The position numbers were made by a program, and so were the translations under genes. Positions 23,787-35,380 of a stretch of 64,000 bases of DNA are shown piece after piece; positions within the stretch are counted from its first letter, which is position 1, and each line of letters starts with the position of its first letter. The DNA is taken from the NCBI GenBank assembly GCA_963978545.1, contig OZ021723.1:1612001-1676000 (forward strand). The letters are read 5' to 3'. The notes below the pieces were generated by a model, which was not told the DNA's origin, made no database searches, and was given only the letters and a program-made list of their open reading frames with translations. The stretch comes from Linyphia triangularis (lineage: Eukaryota; Arthropoda; Arachnida; Araneae; Linyphiidae).

Positions 23787-24299
23787 TGTTACACAAATGT
23801 CCTCGATATAATTGTAAATTGTGAAGTATTTATTGTAAAGTTCTATTTTATCTTATTTTATTCTGTATATATTTGTAAAGAGTGACATATTTCTTTTAAA
23901 GTTCTATTTTATTTTATTTGTTCTCAGCGAAAATACAAGTTCAAAAAAGGTGGCAACATCTAAATCAATCGGAAAAATTTCGAGGCCTTTTCATCAGGTG
24001 ATTAGTTGGCTTGATTTTCCTAGAAATTGCTCCGTGAGATTATAAAAAGAGGCGAAAATAGAATGGCCTGTTCAGTTGAGTATCGGACGCTGTTCGGAAA
24101 GCATCGGATCTTTGTTTACTTTCACGGTGCCTGATTTATCGATGTGTTCGAAGTTGTACGTATCGACACTTGTATTCTAGCTTGATAGCAATTGTTCTGT
24201 TGTTCGGAGAAGTTTTGTGAGTCCTCGATGAAAGAATAAATTATGGATTTTAGTTATTAAAAACTGCGTCATCATTTCCTCGGTAAAAGTTTCGTAACT
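23787..24299 (+). mobile_element. Solo LTR, family L2 (gypsy type)
   Basis: 513 bp, TGTTAC...GTAACT, flanked by ATAT (23783-23786 and 24300-24303). A TATAAAAAG box (24041) lies about 32 bp before TTCAGTTGAG (24071), an arthropod-type initiator, and AATAAA is at about 24236. It shares the words TGTT.CACAAAT and AAAAGGTGGCAACA with the partial LTR at 61255-61480 next to a gypsy integrase, so it is a gypsy-family LTR. Confidence 0.82.
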
Positions 24300-24617
24300 A
24301 TATAATACATATTTATATGCAACTCGACAAGAACAAATAATGTGAAATCCACAAAAATTCTTTGCCAGAGTCCTGCACTATTCAATAAAAAAAATCGTCG
24401 AATATTTTACTGTAAGATATACAACTAAATGCCACTAATTTAAAACATTTATTTAAATAAAAATTCAATTAATAAGTTAGATTAATAAATAAGTTAATTA
24501 ATAAGTTAAATTAATAATAGACAAGTGAAGCTGAGCTAATAGAATTTATTGGCATTTTTTTTTAAACTTTCATTCTTTAAACAACAAATATTTGAAAATA
24601 TGAAAAGTATTATTTAA

Positions 24618-24802
24618 CCCTTTGCACATGACTCCGTCTTCGCGCGGAGGAACCAGTAAGTCGAGACGTTTCGCAGCATTTTTTTTCGGTTCGTGGCAGC
24701 AGACCCGCTTTAAAGAAACTATGCATAAACAGTCATTGCTTTGCATTGAATTTCCACATCAAACCTAGTGGTAAGCGAGAGTCACCTCTCGAGTGCAAAG
24801 GG
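24618..24802. mobile_element. piggyBac-type MITE
   Basis: 185 bp, perfect 10-bp terminal inverted repeat CCCTTTGCAC / GTGCAAAGGG, flanked by TTAA at both ends (24614-24617 and 24803-24806). No coding capacity. Confidence 0.8.
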
Positions 24803-24863
24803 TTAAAAAAAAAAAAAATTCTTTTCAACCCGTCCTATAACTCAAATTGTGGTGCATTGACCT

Positions 24864-25088
24864 TGTGGCGCCTACCACAGCCAACAGACTCTGACGTCAT
24901 GCCAAGAACTCTATTTCATCTAATGTAGAAGAGAAGGATCTGGCAACAAAAGTTAATTTTGACTTAAAAAAGAACTCGGATTTTAAACAGGATACTTCGC
25001 TACAAGACGTTAAATTAAGTAGTATTTAGTTCTAGAAGGTAATATTATTTGCTGTTAGAGAAATAATAAAAGTTGATACTTCGCTACA
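24864..25088 (+). repeat. 5' LTR of gypsy element
   Basis: 225 bp, TGTGGCGCC to CTACA. AATAAA-like and GAGAAATAATAAAAG words near the end suit a polyadenylation signal. Confidence 0.95.
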
Positions 25089-25203
25089 GTGGTGACAGGA
25101 CACACGCAACCTATATAAACTGCAATTACGTTCCCTCCCCTTGAATTTTGGAAACAAAAAAATTACCGGAATATTTCACCCAGACAACTGACGCCAAATC
25201 TCT

Positions 25204-25775
25204 GTGAGTAAATTGTTTCATTTTTCCCCGTATTACATTTCTGAAAGAACTAACTTGAAAAAATGGCCAATGAAGAAGCGATCGGCAGCGCACACGGTGC
25301 TGATTTTCCGCCATCCATTGCACGAGTTGCTGTTAAAGCACCTCCATTCTGGCGTGCAAACCCGGAAATATGGTTTCGACAGATGGAAAGCCAAATTTGT
25401 TCTCGCAGGCGTGATGACAGAAACAACAAAGTTTCATCATGTCGTTTCGGCACTCTAGCCTGAGGAGCTTGACATCGTTGGTGACCTCCTTTTAAACCCA
25501 CCAGCAGAAAACCCATACACCGCCATCCGAAATCGCCTATGTATACAATACGCCGATACTGAGGAAGAACGTCTGCGTGACCTCATATCCGGCATGCAAC
25601 TGGGGGATAAAAAACCTTCACGGTTGCTATTGGAAATGAAAAGCAAAGCTGGAAGAAGAGTAAGTGACGAGCTTTTAAAGTCACTATTTCTACAACGCCT
25701 TCCCGCACATGTACAGCCCCATGTAAATTCGTGCAGGAAAACTAGAGAAGCCGTCACTCGCGCAAGTGGGTGACG
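25204..25775 (+). pseudogene. gypsy gag (broken)
   Basis: The first frame starts MANEEAIGSAHGADFPP at 25263 and reads VKAPPFWRANPEIWFRQME, a signature of this arthropod gypsy gag family. It shifts near 25395 into FVLAGVMTETTKFHHVVSAL, meets a TAG at 25456, then continues PEELDIVGDLLLNPPAENPY, GDKKPSRLLLEM and LQRLPAHVQPHV. A zinc knuckle is absent and the frame runs into a disrupted junction with protease at about 25760. The particle protein is not producible from this copy. Confidence 0.85.
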
Positions 25776-26490
25776 GCAAGGCTGAGGTGCTACGTTTGTA
25801 CCTGGCGGACAAGTCAACAGCGTCACAGTATCTCATAGACACAGGTGCCGATGTTTCAGTGGTACCCCCCTCTGCCTTTGAGAAAAGCCGATCTCCTGCC
25901 AAGCTCCAGTTGTTCGCAGCGAACGGTACAACAATTCCCACTTTCGGTCAGAGACTTCTACAGTTGGATTTAGGATTGCGACGTGCATTTCACTGGCCCT
26001 TCATCATCGCCTCAGTGTCCCATCCAATCATCGGGGCTGACTTCTTGAGACATTTTGGACTGCTGGTTGACATCCGACAGGGTTGCTTGATTGACCCTCT
26101 CACCCAGCTACTATCAAATGGCAAGGTTATTGTCAAGGAATCTCCCGGAGTGAAATCCATCTGGGGTGACACCAAGTTTCATTCCTTGCTATCCAGGTTT
26201 CCTTCCCTCATCGAGGCCGGACCCACACCACGCCAGGTCAAGCACGGGATACAACATCACATTCCAACAAGTGGATCACCTATGTTCGCGCGACCAAGAA
26301 GACTTCCACCTGACAAACTCAAAGCTGCCAAGAAGGAGTTCGAGTACCTAGTGGCATCTGGCGTCTGCAGGCCTTCAAGCAGTTGCTGGTCCTCTCCCCT
26401 GCACATGGTCACAAAGAGCAACGGAGATTGGATTCCGTGTGGAGATTTCCGCAAGCTAAACAGCTTTTCATTTGAGACCGGTATCCAGTT
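25766..26490 (+). pseudogene. gypsy protease and RT N-part
   Basis: Aspartic protease with catalytic DTGADVSVVPPS (about residue 27-38 of the frame) and the flap/second motif region ending HPIIGADFL. It continues to the RT N-terminal region (GVCRPSSSCWSSPLHMV, CGDFRKLNS). The frame leaves the RT just before the palm domain at about 26480-26500, where a frameshift separates it from the next segment. Confidence 0.85.
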
Positions 26491-26514
26491 CCACATATTC
26501 ATGACTGCCTGCAG

Positions 26515-28397
26515 GTGCTGGAAGGTAAGAAGCTGTTTTCCACCATCGACCTGGAAAAAGCTTATCACCAGATACCAGTCGCAGAGGAAGACATCAAGAA
26601 AACAGCTGTAACAACTCCATTTGGACTGTACGAATTTCTTTTCATGCCCTTCGGATTGTCAAATGCAGCTGCAACCTTCCAGCGATTTATGCACCATGTG
26701 TTGCAAGGTCTCGACTTCTGCGTTCCGTATTTCGACGACTTCCTTGTGGCTTCAGAAGATGAGGAACAACACCTTGGGCACCTTCAACAAATTTTCAAAC
26801 GCTTTGAACAATATGGTGTTCGGTTGAATGCTTCTAAGTGTGTTTTCGGCCATACCGAGGTAAAATTTCTGGGACATATGGTGACTCCCGAAGGTATTAC
26901 TCCACTGCCAGAAAGAGTAACAGCAATCACCAACTTCCCAAAACCAGAGACTGTAAAAGAAATGCGTCGATTTCTGGCCATAAGCAATTTTTACAGAAGG
27001 TTTGTTCCCAATGCAGCTTCAACTCAAGCACCGCTGAACGCATACCTTAAGGGTGCCAAAAAGAATGACAAACGGCCCATTGTCTGGACTGAGGAAACTT
27101 CTATCGCCTTCGATAGATGCAAGAAGGATTTAGCAGAGGCCGCTGTCTTGCATCACCCATCCTCGCAAGCCACACTGGCAATAGTGGTTGATGCATCAGA
27201 TTCTGCAATGGGAGCAGCACTGCATCAGCATGTAGAACAGGGATGGCAGCCGCTTGCATTCTACTCGAAAACTCTCTCACCAGCACAAAAAAAGTACTCT
27301 GCGTATGATAGGGAACTGTTAGCTGCCTACATGGCAATTAAGTACTTTCGACATATGGTGGAAGGTCGAAGCTTTATCCTCTTCACCGACCACAAACCCA
27401 TCACTTATGCATTCTGCCAGAAGGAAGACAAATGCTCACCTAAACAGCTGCGACAGTTAGACTACATCAGCCAATTCACCATGGATATCCGACATCTCAA
27501 GGGTACCGACAACTCAGTAGCTGATGCCCTGTCCCGAATAAATATCTCCATAATCAGCACACGATCACTTATCAACTTCCAACAGATGGCTGCAGAACAG
27601 CTTACTGATGTGGAATTGCAGAGGATTTTGTCATCCCCAAATACAACGTCCCTAGTGTTACAGCCATTGCCTATTGGCCAACCAACAGTTACTCTCTACT
27701 GTGACATTTCGACAAAATGCATTCGTCCTTTTGTGCCAGAACTATTTCGGAGAGAGGTGTTCAATAATCTTCACTCCCTTTCTCATCCAGGTGTTCGAGC
27801 ATCAGTGAAACTGATTGGAGAAAGATACGTCTGGCCATCAATAAATGCAGACATCTCATCATGGGCACTCACATGCCTGCAGTGTCAACAATCCAAGGTG
27901 TCAAGACATACCAGAAACACAGTTGGCAGTATTGTTCCACCCTGTGCAAGGTTCGAACATGTCCACATCGACCTGGTAGGCCCCCTTCCTCCATCGGAAG
28001 GTTTTCGCTATTGTCTCACATGTGTGGACAGATTTTCGAAATGGCCAGAAGCATTTCCTTTGGTGGACATCACAGCAGACACAGTTGCCAAAGCTTTCTA
28101 CAGTGGTTGGGTTTCTCGTTTCGGCACCCCACTCAGGTTGACAACTGACCAGGGGACACAATTTGAGTCTTCTTTACATGATGCACTGACCAAGTTCCTG
28201 GGAACAGCCCGTCAAAGAACAACACCTTACCACCCGGCATCAAACAGCCTTGTTGAGAGATTTCATCGACAGTTAAAGGCGGCAATCATGGCCCACGAAA
28301 ACCCTCAGTGGACAGCAGTTCTGCCGACAATCCTTTTGGGTTTCAGAGCTGCATGGAAGGAAGATCTACAAGCTACTACAGCCGAGATGGTATATGG
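26515..28397 (+). pseudogene. gypsy RT, RNase H and integrase (frame 1)
   Basis: [34 protein letters not shown] and YFDDFLVAS, the YXDD catalytic box with F at X. RNase [22 protein letters not shown] and [10 protein letters not shown]. Integrase: zinc-binding HSLSHPGV ... CLQCQQSK, then core D (HIDLVGPLP), D (LTTDQGTQF) and E ([10 protein letters not shown]). The frame ends at 28401 because the integrase segment 28138-28397 is repeated in tandem and the repeat is not a multiple of three. Apart from that break and the upstream shift the domains look intact, consistent with a young copy. Confidence 0.9.
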
Positions 28398-28657
28398 TTG
28401 ACAACTGACCAGGGGACACAATTTGAGTCTTCTTTACATGATGCACTGACCAAGTTCCTGGGAACAGCCCGTCAAAGAACAATACCTTACCACCCGGCAT
28501 CAAACAGCCTTGTTGAGAGATTTCATCGACAGTTAAAGGCGGCAATCATGGCCCACGGAAACCCTCAGTGGACAGCAGTTCTGCCGATAATCCTTTTGGG
28601 TTTCAGAGCTGCATGGAAGGAAGATCTACAAGCTACTACAGCCGAGATGGTATATGG
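28138..28657 (+). repeat. 260-bp tandem duplication inside integrase
   Basis: Two adjacent units, 28138-28397 and 28398-28657, begin TTGACAACTGACCAGGGG. They differ at about three positions. Since 260 is not divisible by three, the second unit is read in another frame. Confidence 0.95.
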
Positions 28658-29177
28658 TTCAACTATCCGCATTCCTGGAGAATTCCTATGCACCTCATCA
28701 AGTGTTCCTGACCCAACTACATTTGTGGCGAAGATGCGAGAGGCAATGAGTAAGTTACTCCCTCCAAATCCCCAGCTATATGGCAAACAGTCAGTGTTCA
28801 TCAGCAAAGATCTGCCTACATGCAGTCACGTTTTTTTGAGAACGGATGCAGTGAAGAAGAGTCTGCAACCACCTTATGAAGGCCCTTTTGAAGTTATCAG
28901 TCGAAGTGAAAGATTCTTCAAAATTCGAAGGGGCACCAAGGAGACAACAATAAATATAGAACGTCTCAAGCCAGCCTACATAGCAAAGGAAGCGACGGGA
29001 AGTGAAAGAGCAACCATTGCTGACAGAAAGGTACTACCTGCAACAGATGCATCAACATCTACAGCTAGCTCTCAAACAGAACCAGCATTGGCACAGCAAG
29101 AAGCTCCAAATCCGGTCCTGGTAACGAAGACTACTCGATCAGGAAGAAGGGTGAAATTCAACAGTAGATACATTTAA
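28398..29177 (+). pseudogene. gypsy integrase C-part (second copy, shifted frame)
   Basis: Repeats the D (TTDQGTQF) and E (LVERFHRQ) parts of the core and continues into the normal C-terminus: GSTIRIPGEFL, LPTCSHVFLRTDAVKK, PPYEGPFEVISRSE, ending VKFNSRYI at 29177, 29 bp before the 3' LTR. It would be the natural pol C-terminus if the duplication were absent. It is unlinked from the RT frame here. Confidence 0.85.
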
Positions 29178-29205
29178 TGTATCGCTATCATTGGTGAGGG
29201 GCTAC

Positions 29206-29430
29206 TGTGGCGCCTAATACAGCCAACAGACTCTGACGTCATGCCAAGAACTCTATTTCATCTAATGTAGAAGAGAAGGACCTGGCAACAAAAGTTAATG
29301 TTGACTTAAAAAAGAACTCGGATTTTAAACAGGATACTTCGCTACAAGACGTTAAATTAAGTAGTATTTAGTTCTAGAAGGTAATATTATTTGCTGTTAG
29401 AGAAATAATAAAAGTTGATAATTCTCTACA
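29206..29430 (+). repeat. 3' LTR of gypsy element
   Basis: 225 bp, same ends as the 5' LTR, about six mismatches, followed directly by the ACCT target repeat. Confidence 0.95.
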
Positions 29431-29733
29431 ACCTCTTAACTATAACTTGAATTGTAACAGATTAACTGACTGTTAAACGAGGATTAACTGCAACTGTATT
29501 CCGGGACTCCGAGCAATCGGATGATTGTAAATAATGGAATCTGCAGGCGAATAAATTAAATAAAATTAAACGATAATGAATTGACATATCCTTGCCTCTA
29601 ACACTTAACTCACACCACGAGTACCAAAATATCAAATACAACACAAATGTATTTGGTTTCTTTAAAATACAAATACTTCATATGGGAACTGGAAATGTGA
29701 TCGAAACATTTAATACTGTTTTTTCAATTTTAG

Positions 29734-29882
29734 GCATAATAAACTGAAATATATCCCTGCCGATTTGTTCACAGAAATGCCGAAGTTAATTAACGTAATG
29801 CTTATGGGGAATCAACTGGCTACGATACCCGAATCCGCATTCGGGGGTCGATATGATCAACTGCTGATATTACTATTATCAG
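29734..29882 (+). CDS. LRR gene B exon 5
   Basis: Acceptor CAATTTTAG, donor TCAG|GTAAAA; 149 nt. Encodes HNKLKYIPADLFTEMPKL and GNQLATIPESAF, two textbook LRR units, then LLILLLS leading into DNPLKCDC of exon 6 through a split Asp codon. No stop. Confidence 0.88.
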
Positions 29883-30369
29883 GTAAAAGAATTTATTTCA
29901 TAATTTATATCATAGATTTATTTAATTTATTTTTAGTTTCGGAATCAATTTTAACCTTTAAGTGCTTGCTTTGTGCGAACTGAGAGACCTCGAATAATTT
30001 TTTATGGAATGCTTCCATCTCCTAAAATTATTTCATATTTGACTTTTAAACTAATTTTTATGATAATATGTTTCTTAAATTTTGAAAGATGTTCACAAAC
30101 TTCTTTGGCGCAGTATGAACCACAGGTTGCCCTAGCGCCAAAAATATGAAAGCACCCAACCACAGTAGTTAAAGGTTAAGATGTTAAGAGGGATGTGTTT
30201 CAGTTGGAACAACTGATTCAGACATGTTTCATAAGCCGGTATATTTTTTTTTTATACCGGAATAATTCTTTTCCAATAGGGATATGAAACTGAGCAAAGA
30301 GGAAAAAACGATCGTTGATGAGGTGTGCTCAAGGAAAGAGAACTCTGTGTTAAAGTCATATGTTTTTCT

Positions 30370-30608
30370 ATTTTTTATCTCATTAAAGAATTTTTACGGG
30401 AATTTCGGAGAGGGGGATGTTTAGAACACCTTAAGAGGCATTACTACAGTGATTTTTTATCAAAATAGTTAAGAGCCGCCTTTTAGCATTGAAAACCATG
30501 ATATTTTCAAGGGCAGCTACCTTATGCACATGCGCGATTTTGACAGAAACCATAATGGTAGGTCTCATGGTCACCTTTAACCCGCACACCAAATTTGAAC
30601 ATCGTAGG
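30370..30608. repeat. Dispersed repeat R1, copy 2 (left part)
   Basis: Collinear with 21030-21260; the match resumes at 35991 after the BEL element, showing that BEL inserted into it. Confidence 0.6.
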
Positions 30609-30887
30609 TGTCAGATCAGAGTATGAAATAGTGCTACCAGCATTCTCGGACTAGTAAAACTAATAGTGGAAGATTATCGAAAAGTAAAAAACAAATTTAA
30701 GTTACGAAAGAACAGAAGAAATTTCTTTATTTCAAAAATTCCTCAGAAAAAACCCTTAGAAAACCATTTTCCTTTTTCTCTCGAGGCCATTTTTTATCAT
30801 TCACAGTTGCCACTCACCTTGGCAGTAAACAATTTACAGTGGCACTGAAGTAGCAAATATATACATATAATCAAACAACTTTTAACA
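30609..30887 (-). repeat. 3' LTR of BEL/Pao (internally deleted)
   Basis: TGTCAGATCAGAGTATGAAA to CTTTTAACA. Compared with the right LTR it lacks the stretch 35541-35868. Confidence 0.85.
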
Positions 30888-30977
30888 TTCTCCCATCTTA
30901 AGTTGTCTGTTGACAACTAAACATATAATTTGAGTTCAAACTCTTGCGTCTGTGGACTGTGTGTTGGCAGGACAATT

Positions 30978-32130
30978 TTAAGTTTTTGTGGAAAGCTCCC
31001 GAGGATATAGTCGTTGTATCGGACGAATTATTTGTTCATTAGTGATATCCAACCGTACTACTCTGGTAATCTCATCCTTTCCCGGTAACATCTCGATAAA
31101 ACGTCGCAATGAACAGTCGTTGCATTTTGTATTATCACTTCCAATCAGCACTATGTCATCTACTTGAATTTTCCTTTTTTGATGCCGGTGATCATTTTTC
31201 TGAATCAGGAGCCCTAAATAGTCAGATCTGAATCTTTTTCTGATGCATATTATTAATTTTTGACGATATCTCAACCTCCTGTTCAAAAGTTTTTCATCAA
31301 TCTGATTAAAGTCTGGAACTCCAGGATCCCTGAAATCTTGTAAAAATGAGTTTGGAGATAATGCAATTAACTCACTGTCACTCTCTATAACATGTGTAAG
31401 AGGCCTTGAATTAATTAAAAATTCCATCACACATAAGATGGTGGTCATTTCCTCATATGAAAGAAAAGCATTACCTAAAACTCTTCTTAAAATTTGTTTC
31501 ATCACGGCAACTAATCTTTCCCAAAAACCTCCATACCATGCGGCAGTTGGCAGATTAAAAAGCCATTGGATTTTTTTAGTCGTGCTGTATCGAGCAATTT
31601 CATCCCAGTCTACAAGTTTCAGCTGGTTTGAAGCTCCCACGAAGTTGGTCCCGTTGTCACAATATACTATAGACGGCCGTCCTCTTCTTGCTATGAAACG
31701 ATGGAAACTCTGAAGAAAGGCATCGGTGCTTAAGGATGAAATAAGTTCCAATAAATTGCCATTCCATAAGCTCTATAAATTGCACATGTATGAATACAAA
31801 TCCAAAATTATGTTCCTTTTTTCAAAAGAAGGGGGCCAGCCATATCGAATCCAATTACTTGAAAAATAGCAGTATCCTTAATTTTGTTTTCTGGGAGAGG
31901 AGGTATTGGCGCCATCAAGTTCTGTTTGGCATGTCTTAAACAACACACTTCGATACTACTGACCTCAAAGTTTTCCGTGCGTTTAGTATCCAGTAGTGCT
32001 CTCTTTATAGATTAGTCAGCATCTGTGATTTTGCATAAGAATTTTTCAAATGTTCAGTCATTATTAATCTTTTAATGACTTGGTGATCCGAAGGCAAGAT
32101 CACAGGACTTCGAAAATCCAAAGAGTCTTT
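30978..32130 (-). pseudogene. BEL/Pao pol C-part (integrase)
   Basis: Minus frame 31751-30978 contains LISSLSTDAFLQSFHRFIA, the catalytic region YCDNGTNFVGASNQL, and NLPTAAWYGGFWERLV with E, typical of the Pao rve core. It continues to LRYRQKLIICIRKRFRSDYL and VDDIVLI near the C-terminus. Upstream, in other frames at about 32110-32000, FRSPVILPSDHQVIKRLIM and EHLKNSYAK are BEL pol words before the zinc-binding part. Frame breaks mark it as dead. The join to copia sequence is at about 32130. Confidence 0.85.
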
Positions 32131-33640
32131 TCTATAAGTAAACTTAGTTCGCAATCTAATAATTCCTCCAAACCAAAATCAATTGCAATTTTCTTGATAT
32201 AATCAGATTGACAAAGTTGAAAATTTCCATCCGAATCTTTCTTAATTTCAACACCAAGATACTTTTGAATAATGCCAAGGTTTTGCATTTTAAATTCTTT
32301 AGATAACATTTTCTCTACTTCCTTTACCTCATCTTTGTTGGGATAATCGCATGATCAATATCCACCCACTTCCTTCATAGTAAATCAACTGTCCTGCGTG
32401 GCAGTAGCGACCTCTGGCAGAACTCTTTTTGTAACCTCTTCTGCTCATGTCATATTCAGATTGCTTGTAAGCTCGCATCCTAACGGATGTAATATTTTTC
32501 TCTCCTAACAACTTTTAACTTAAATTCTTTATGTCTTTTCTATGTTCATAATAAATGATGTTTGCTGTTATACCTGTGTATGTCTGTGCGGTGTACCACT
32601 GCTAAGGAATATTCTAATAATCTTCACACTTTCCAGTGACGAGAATGTCATCCACATAAATAAGAATATAACAACAACCATGTCCTGATTTTCTGGAATA
32701 TAGACATGGATCCACTACTCTTTGCTTGAAATTTGAATTGATTATAACTTTATGCATTGTAACATTCCAAGTTTTAGCTGCTTGTTTCAAACCATAAAAA
32801 CATTTACACTATACACCATACACATACACCATAAATACCATAAGTACACTTGAGAAGAATCATCACTAAATCCTGGAGGTTGTTTCATATATATTGTTTC
32901 ATTCAATTCTCCATTTAAAAGTGCTGTTTTTACATCAAAATGATAAACTTCTAGCTTTTCTTTCTGCAACTGATAATAAAGTACGTAAAGTTGTTTGGCT
33001 TACAACTGGAGAAGATGTTTCGTCATAATCCTCATCATATTTCTGGGAGTAACCTTGAGCCACAAGACAAGCCTTGAATTGCTGAATGCTTCCATCTGTG
33101 CTTCGCTTGACTTTATACACCCATTTACTTCCAACTACATTTCTGTTTTCAGGAAGATTGCATAGTTCGCGGGTACTATGTTCTTTTAACAATGCTAATT
33201 CTTCTTGCATTGCTTCAAGCCATTCATTTTTATATTTGCTGGAAATTGCTTCATTGTATGATTTTGGCCTCTTTAATTTCTTCTATAGCAAAATTACATT
33301 CTTCAATTAACCTTTTTGGAGCAACACCTTTGGTTGATCTCTCTGAAACACCAGATGTAGGGAGTTCAGAATCTTTATTATTCTCCTCCTCAATTTCCTC
33401 TTCCGTTTTACCTAATTGAAACTTGAAATCAATTGTTTGTTTGTGAAAGTCCTCAGGTTCATTATGATGTTCTTCTACGCTAAACCTTACATCTCGACTG
33501 AGGACAACCTTTTGTGAAGATGTATTGTAGCATCTATAAGCTTTCGACTGTTCACCATATCCCAGGAAAATCATTTCTATTCCTGTGTTAACCAATTTAT
33601 TACGCTTCTGTGTTGGTACACTCAGTAATAAGTTTTCCAT
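32131..33640 (-). pseudogene. copia integrase tail and RT fragments
   Basis: 33640-33251: KLVNTGIEMIFLGYGEQSKA and VVLSRDVRFSVEE, the integrase-RT linker. 33210-32935: VVGSKWVYKVKRSTDGSIQ, YKARLVAQGYSQ-like KACLVAQGYSQ and YDETSSPVV. Near 32960-32800: VYHFDVKTALLNGELNETIY. Near 32690-32640 in another frame: YILIYVDDILVTG, the catalytic YVDD. 32309-32131: FKMQNLGIIQKYLGVEI. Each is in order but in different frames; the integrase core is missing. Pseudogene. Confidence 0.85.
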
Positions 33641-33667
33641 TGGTTACATGTCGAGTAGCACCAGAAT

Positions 33668-34473
33668 CTAAAATCCAATCATCTGATTGAACGTCAAATG
33701 TAAACAATTGATCTTTGTGTTCAACGGCATTAACTTTATTCTGTTGATTATCCTTCCATTTTCTGTACTTCTGGCAATCCTTTTGAAATGGCCATTTTCT
33801 TGCAGAAATAACAAGTTATAGAATGTTTCTTTAAATCTTTGTTGGAAACTGACTTTAACATCCTTTCCGAAGAGCTGCATGAAGTCGCTTCTGCATGTTG
33901 CCTTCTTTCAAATTCAGCTATAGCCTTATGCTGAACGACAACAAACGACAATTCCTTTTCTGAACGAGTTTCTAATGCTGTTATTAAAGGATTATAACTC
34001 CTAGGCAAACTGCTCAACAGCATAGCTACATACCAACTGTCAGATAACGGCTCTTCACCAATGTCCCTAAGCTTTAAAAACAATTCTTGCATGTGGCTAA
34101 TATGCTGCGGAACATTTCCACCTTCTTCAAGCTTCAAAGAACAAATCGTTCGCATCAGATGCACTTTGTTTGTTAAGGTACTTTTCTCGTGATACTCTTT
34201 CAAAGCATACCACATTTCTTTAGCTGTAGATTTACCTCGGATGTGAATCAGCTGATCATCCTCCACAGAAAGTCCGATATGTGCTTGTCCTTTGCTATCA
34301 GCTATTTCCAACTGGGTAATAAGTTTTCCATTGGGATCCAAATCCGCATTTGGCCTTTCACCATTTATAAACTTTTTATACATGTGTTCCTTCATCAAAA
34401 GTAGTTTAACTTTATATTTCCAGTTGGAGTAATTCTCATTATTGAGCTTTGTAACATTACTTTGATCAGCCAT
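33668..34473 (-). pseudogene. copia gag
   Basis: Starts ATG 34473, MADQSNVTKLNNENYSNWK, the classic copia gag opening, then MWYALKEYHEKSTLTNKVHL, HISHMQELFLKLRDIGEE and LLSSLPRSYNPLITALE. After residue about 222 the zinc knuckle (ITCYFCKKM) is present as one CX2C half and the frame shifts, continuing at 33880-33668. Further domains are eroded. Confidence 0.85.
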
Positions 34474-34741
34474 TGTGCTTTAGCACTTTATGAACGAAAG
34501 TCAAACTAGGAAGTAAAACACAAACTAACTTTTTCAAATCGATACTCAACTTTCCTGAAATGCATCCAAGTGCGCCCATAATCTGTTGCAGTTCTTTATG
34601 CGCAGTATTAATATACTCTTAATACAGTTAACTAAAGAAAGTAACGATCAGACACTTGTTTTATTAACACACCGTTTTTAAAAAGAAAAGAACTACAAGA
34701 TGAAAGTAAAAGCTACTAAAATTAAACCTTGCCAAATCATT

Positions 34742-35380
34742 TCAAACGGTTACAGTTAAAACATTCAACAATAAATATTGAAATTTATCCGAATCTTCAA
34801 TTGCACTTTCTTTGTCAATCTTTTCCAATTGGCTCCAAAAAGATAGCCACTCTTTGATATCGCCATTGAATTTTCTCAACTCGATTTTCGGTAACGTAAA
34901 TTTTCTTCTCGCTTCTACGTTATCAGATATACAAATTTGAGGATCCAAATGACCGTGCTCTTGAATACGAATTCTCGCCAAAGTCACTTCATTTTCCAAT
35001 TTGGCCTTCTCTAATTCAAATTTGTACCTTTGTTCTTGCTCAAACCTTTTAGTTTCGTTTTCTGTTTCGAATCTGTTTTTTTTTTTTTTTTTTTTTTTTT
35101 TTCCTGTGACTTTTCGGTCACATACAGTATTTTGAAGAATTACTTTAATAATGTCGGGATCCTTTTATATTGATCGCTATTCAAAATTATATCCTTCAGT
35201 TCCGTTACCTTGGCATCAGTCGGCACATTTTCCCCTATTTCTTCTACCACATATTTCTCTTCTTTCTTAAGCCCTTTTACGTCATTAAACATCTTTAATC
35301 AGGATACTTAGTTTTCTTACTATCGAACCTTCAACTATTCTTACGTGTTTACTCCCCGTCCCACCAAGGGTACTAAAAAA
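34742..35380 (-). pseudogene. BEL/Pao gag N-part
   Basis: Near the right LTR, 35304-35150 reads MFNDVKGLKKEEKYVVEEI and following; a poly(T) tract (35075-35102) interrupts. The frame 34999-34764 gives KFTLPKIELRKFNGDIKEWL and SFWSQLEKI, a hallmark of BEL/Pao gag. The frame then enters the copia LTR at 34763, which marks the junction. Confidence 0.8.

Larger units (their letters stand above)
24864..29430 (+). mobile_element. Full-length Ty3/gypsy retrotransposon, 4567 bp
   Basis: Two 225-bp LTRs (24864-25088 and 29206-29430) start TGTGGCGCC and end CTACA. The target duplication ACCT lies at 24860-24863 and 29431-29434. A primer-binding region begins GTGGTGACAGGAC right after the 5' LTR, and GGTGAGGGG precedes the 3' LTR. 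The order gag, protease, RT, RNase H, integrase is Ty3/gypsy; no envelope frame. The LTRs differ at about six positions (2.7% by eye), so this is a fairly recent insertion into intron 4 of gene B, in sense orientation. Frameshifts, a gag stop and a duplicated integrase segment make it inactive. Confidence 0.95.
23040..29733 (+). other. LRR gene B intron 4 (transposon hub)
   Basis: 6.7 kb, mostly four adjacent insertions: piggyBac derivative 23202-23762, solo LTR 23787-24299, piggyBac-type MITE 24618-24802 and full-length gypsy element 24864-29430. The remaining 23040-23197, 24304-24613 and 29435-29733 are AT-rich with no gene seen. Confidence 0.8.
32131..34763 (-). mobile_element. Copia retrotransposon, 3' truncated, inside BEL/Pao
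   Basis: On the minus strand: a 180-bp LTR-like unit (34763 to 34584, TGTTTTAACTG ... CTGCAACA), directly followed by a primer-binding-like ATTATGGGCGCAC resembling the internal initiator-tRNA site used by copia, then gag from ATG 34473, then eroded integrase and RT to 32131. No second LTR is found, and BEL sequence starts right after. Insertion plus a deletion, or recombination between two elements, is inferred. Confidence 0.75.
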
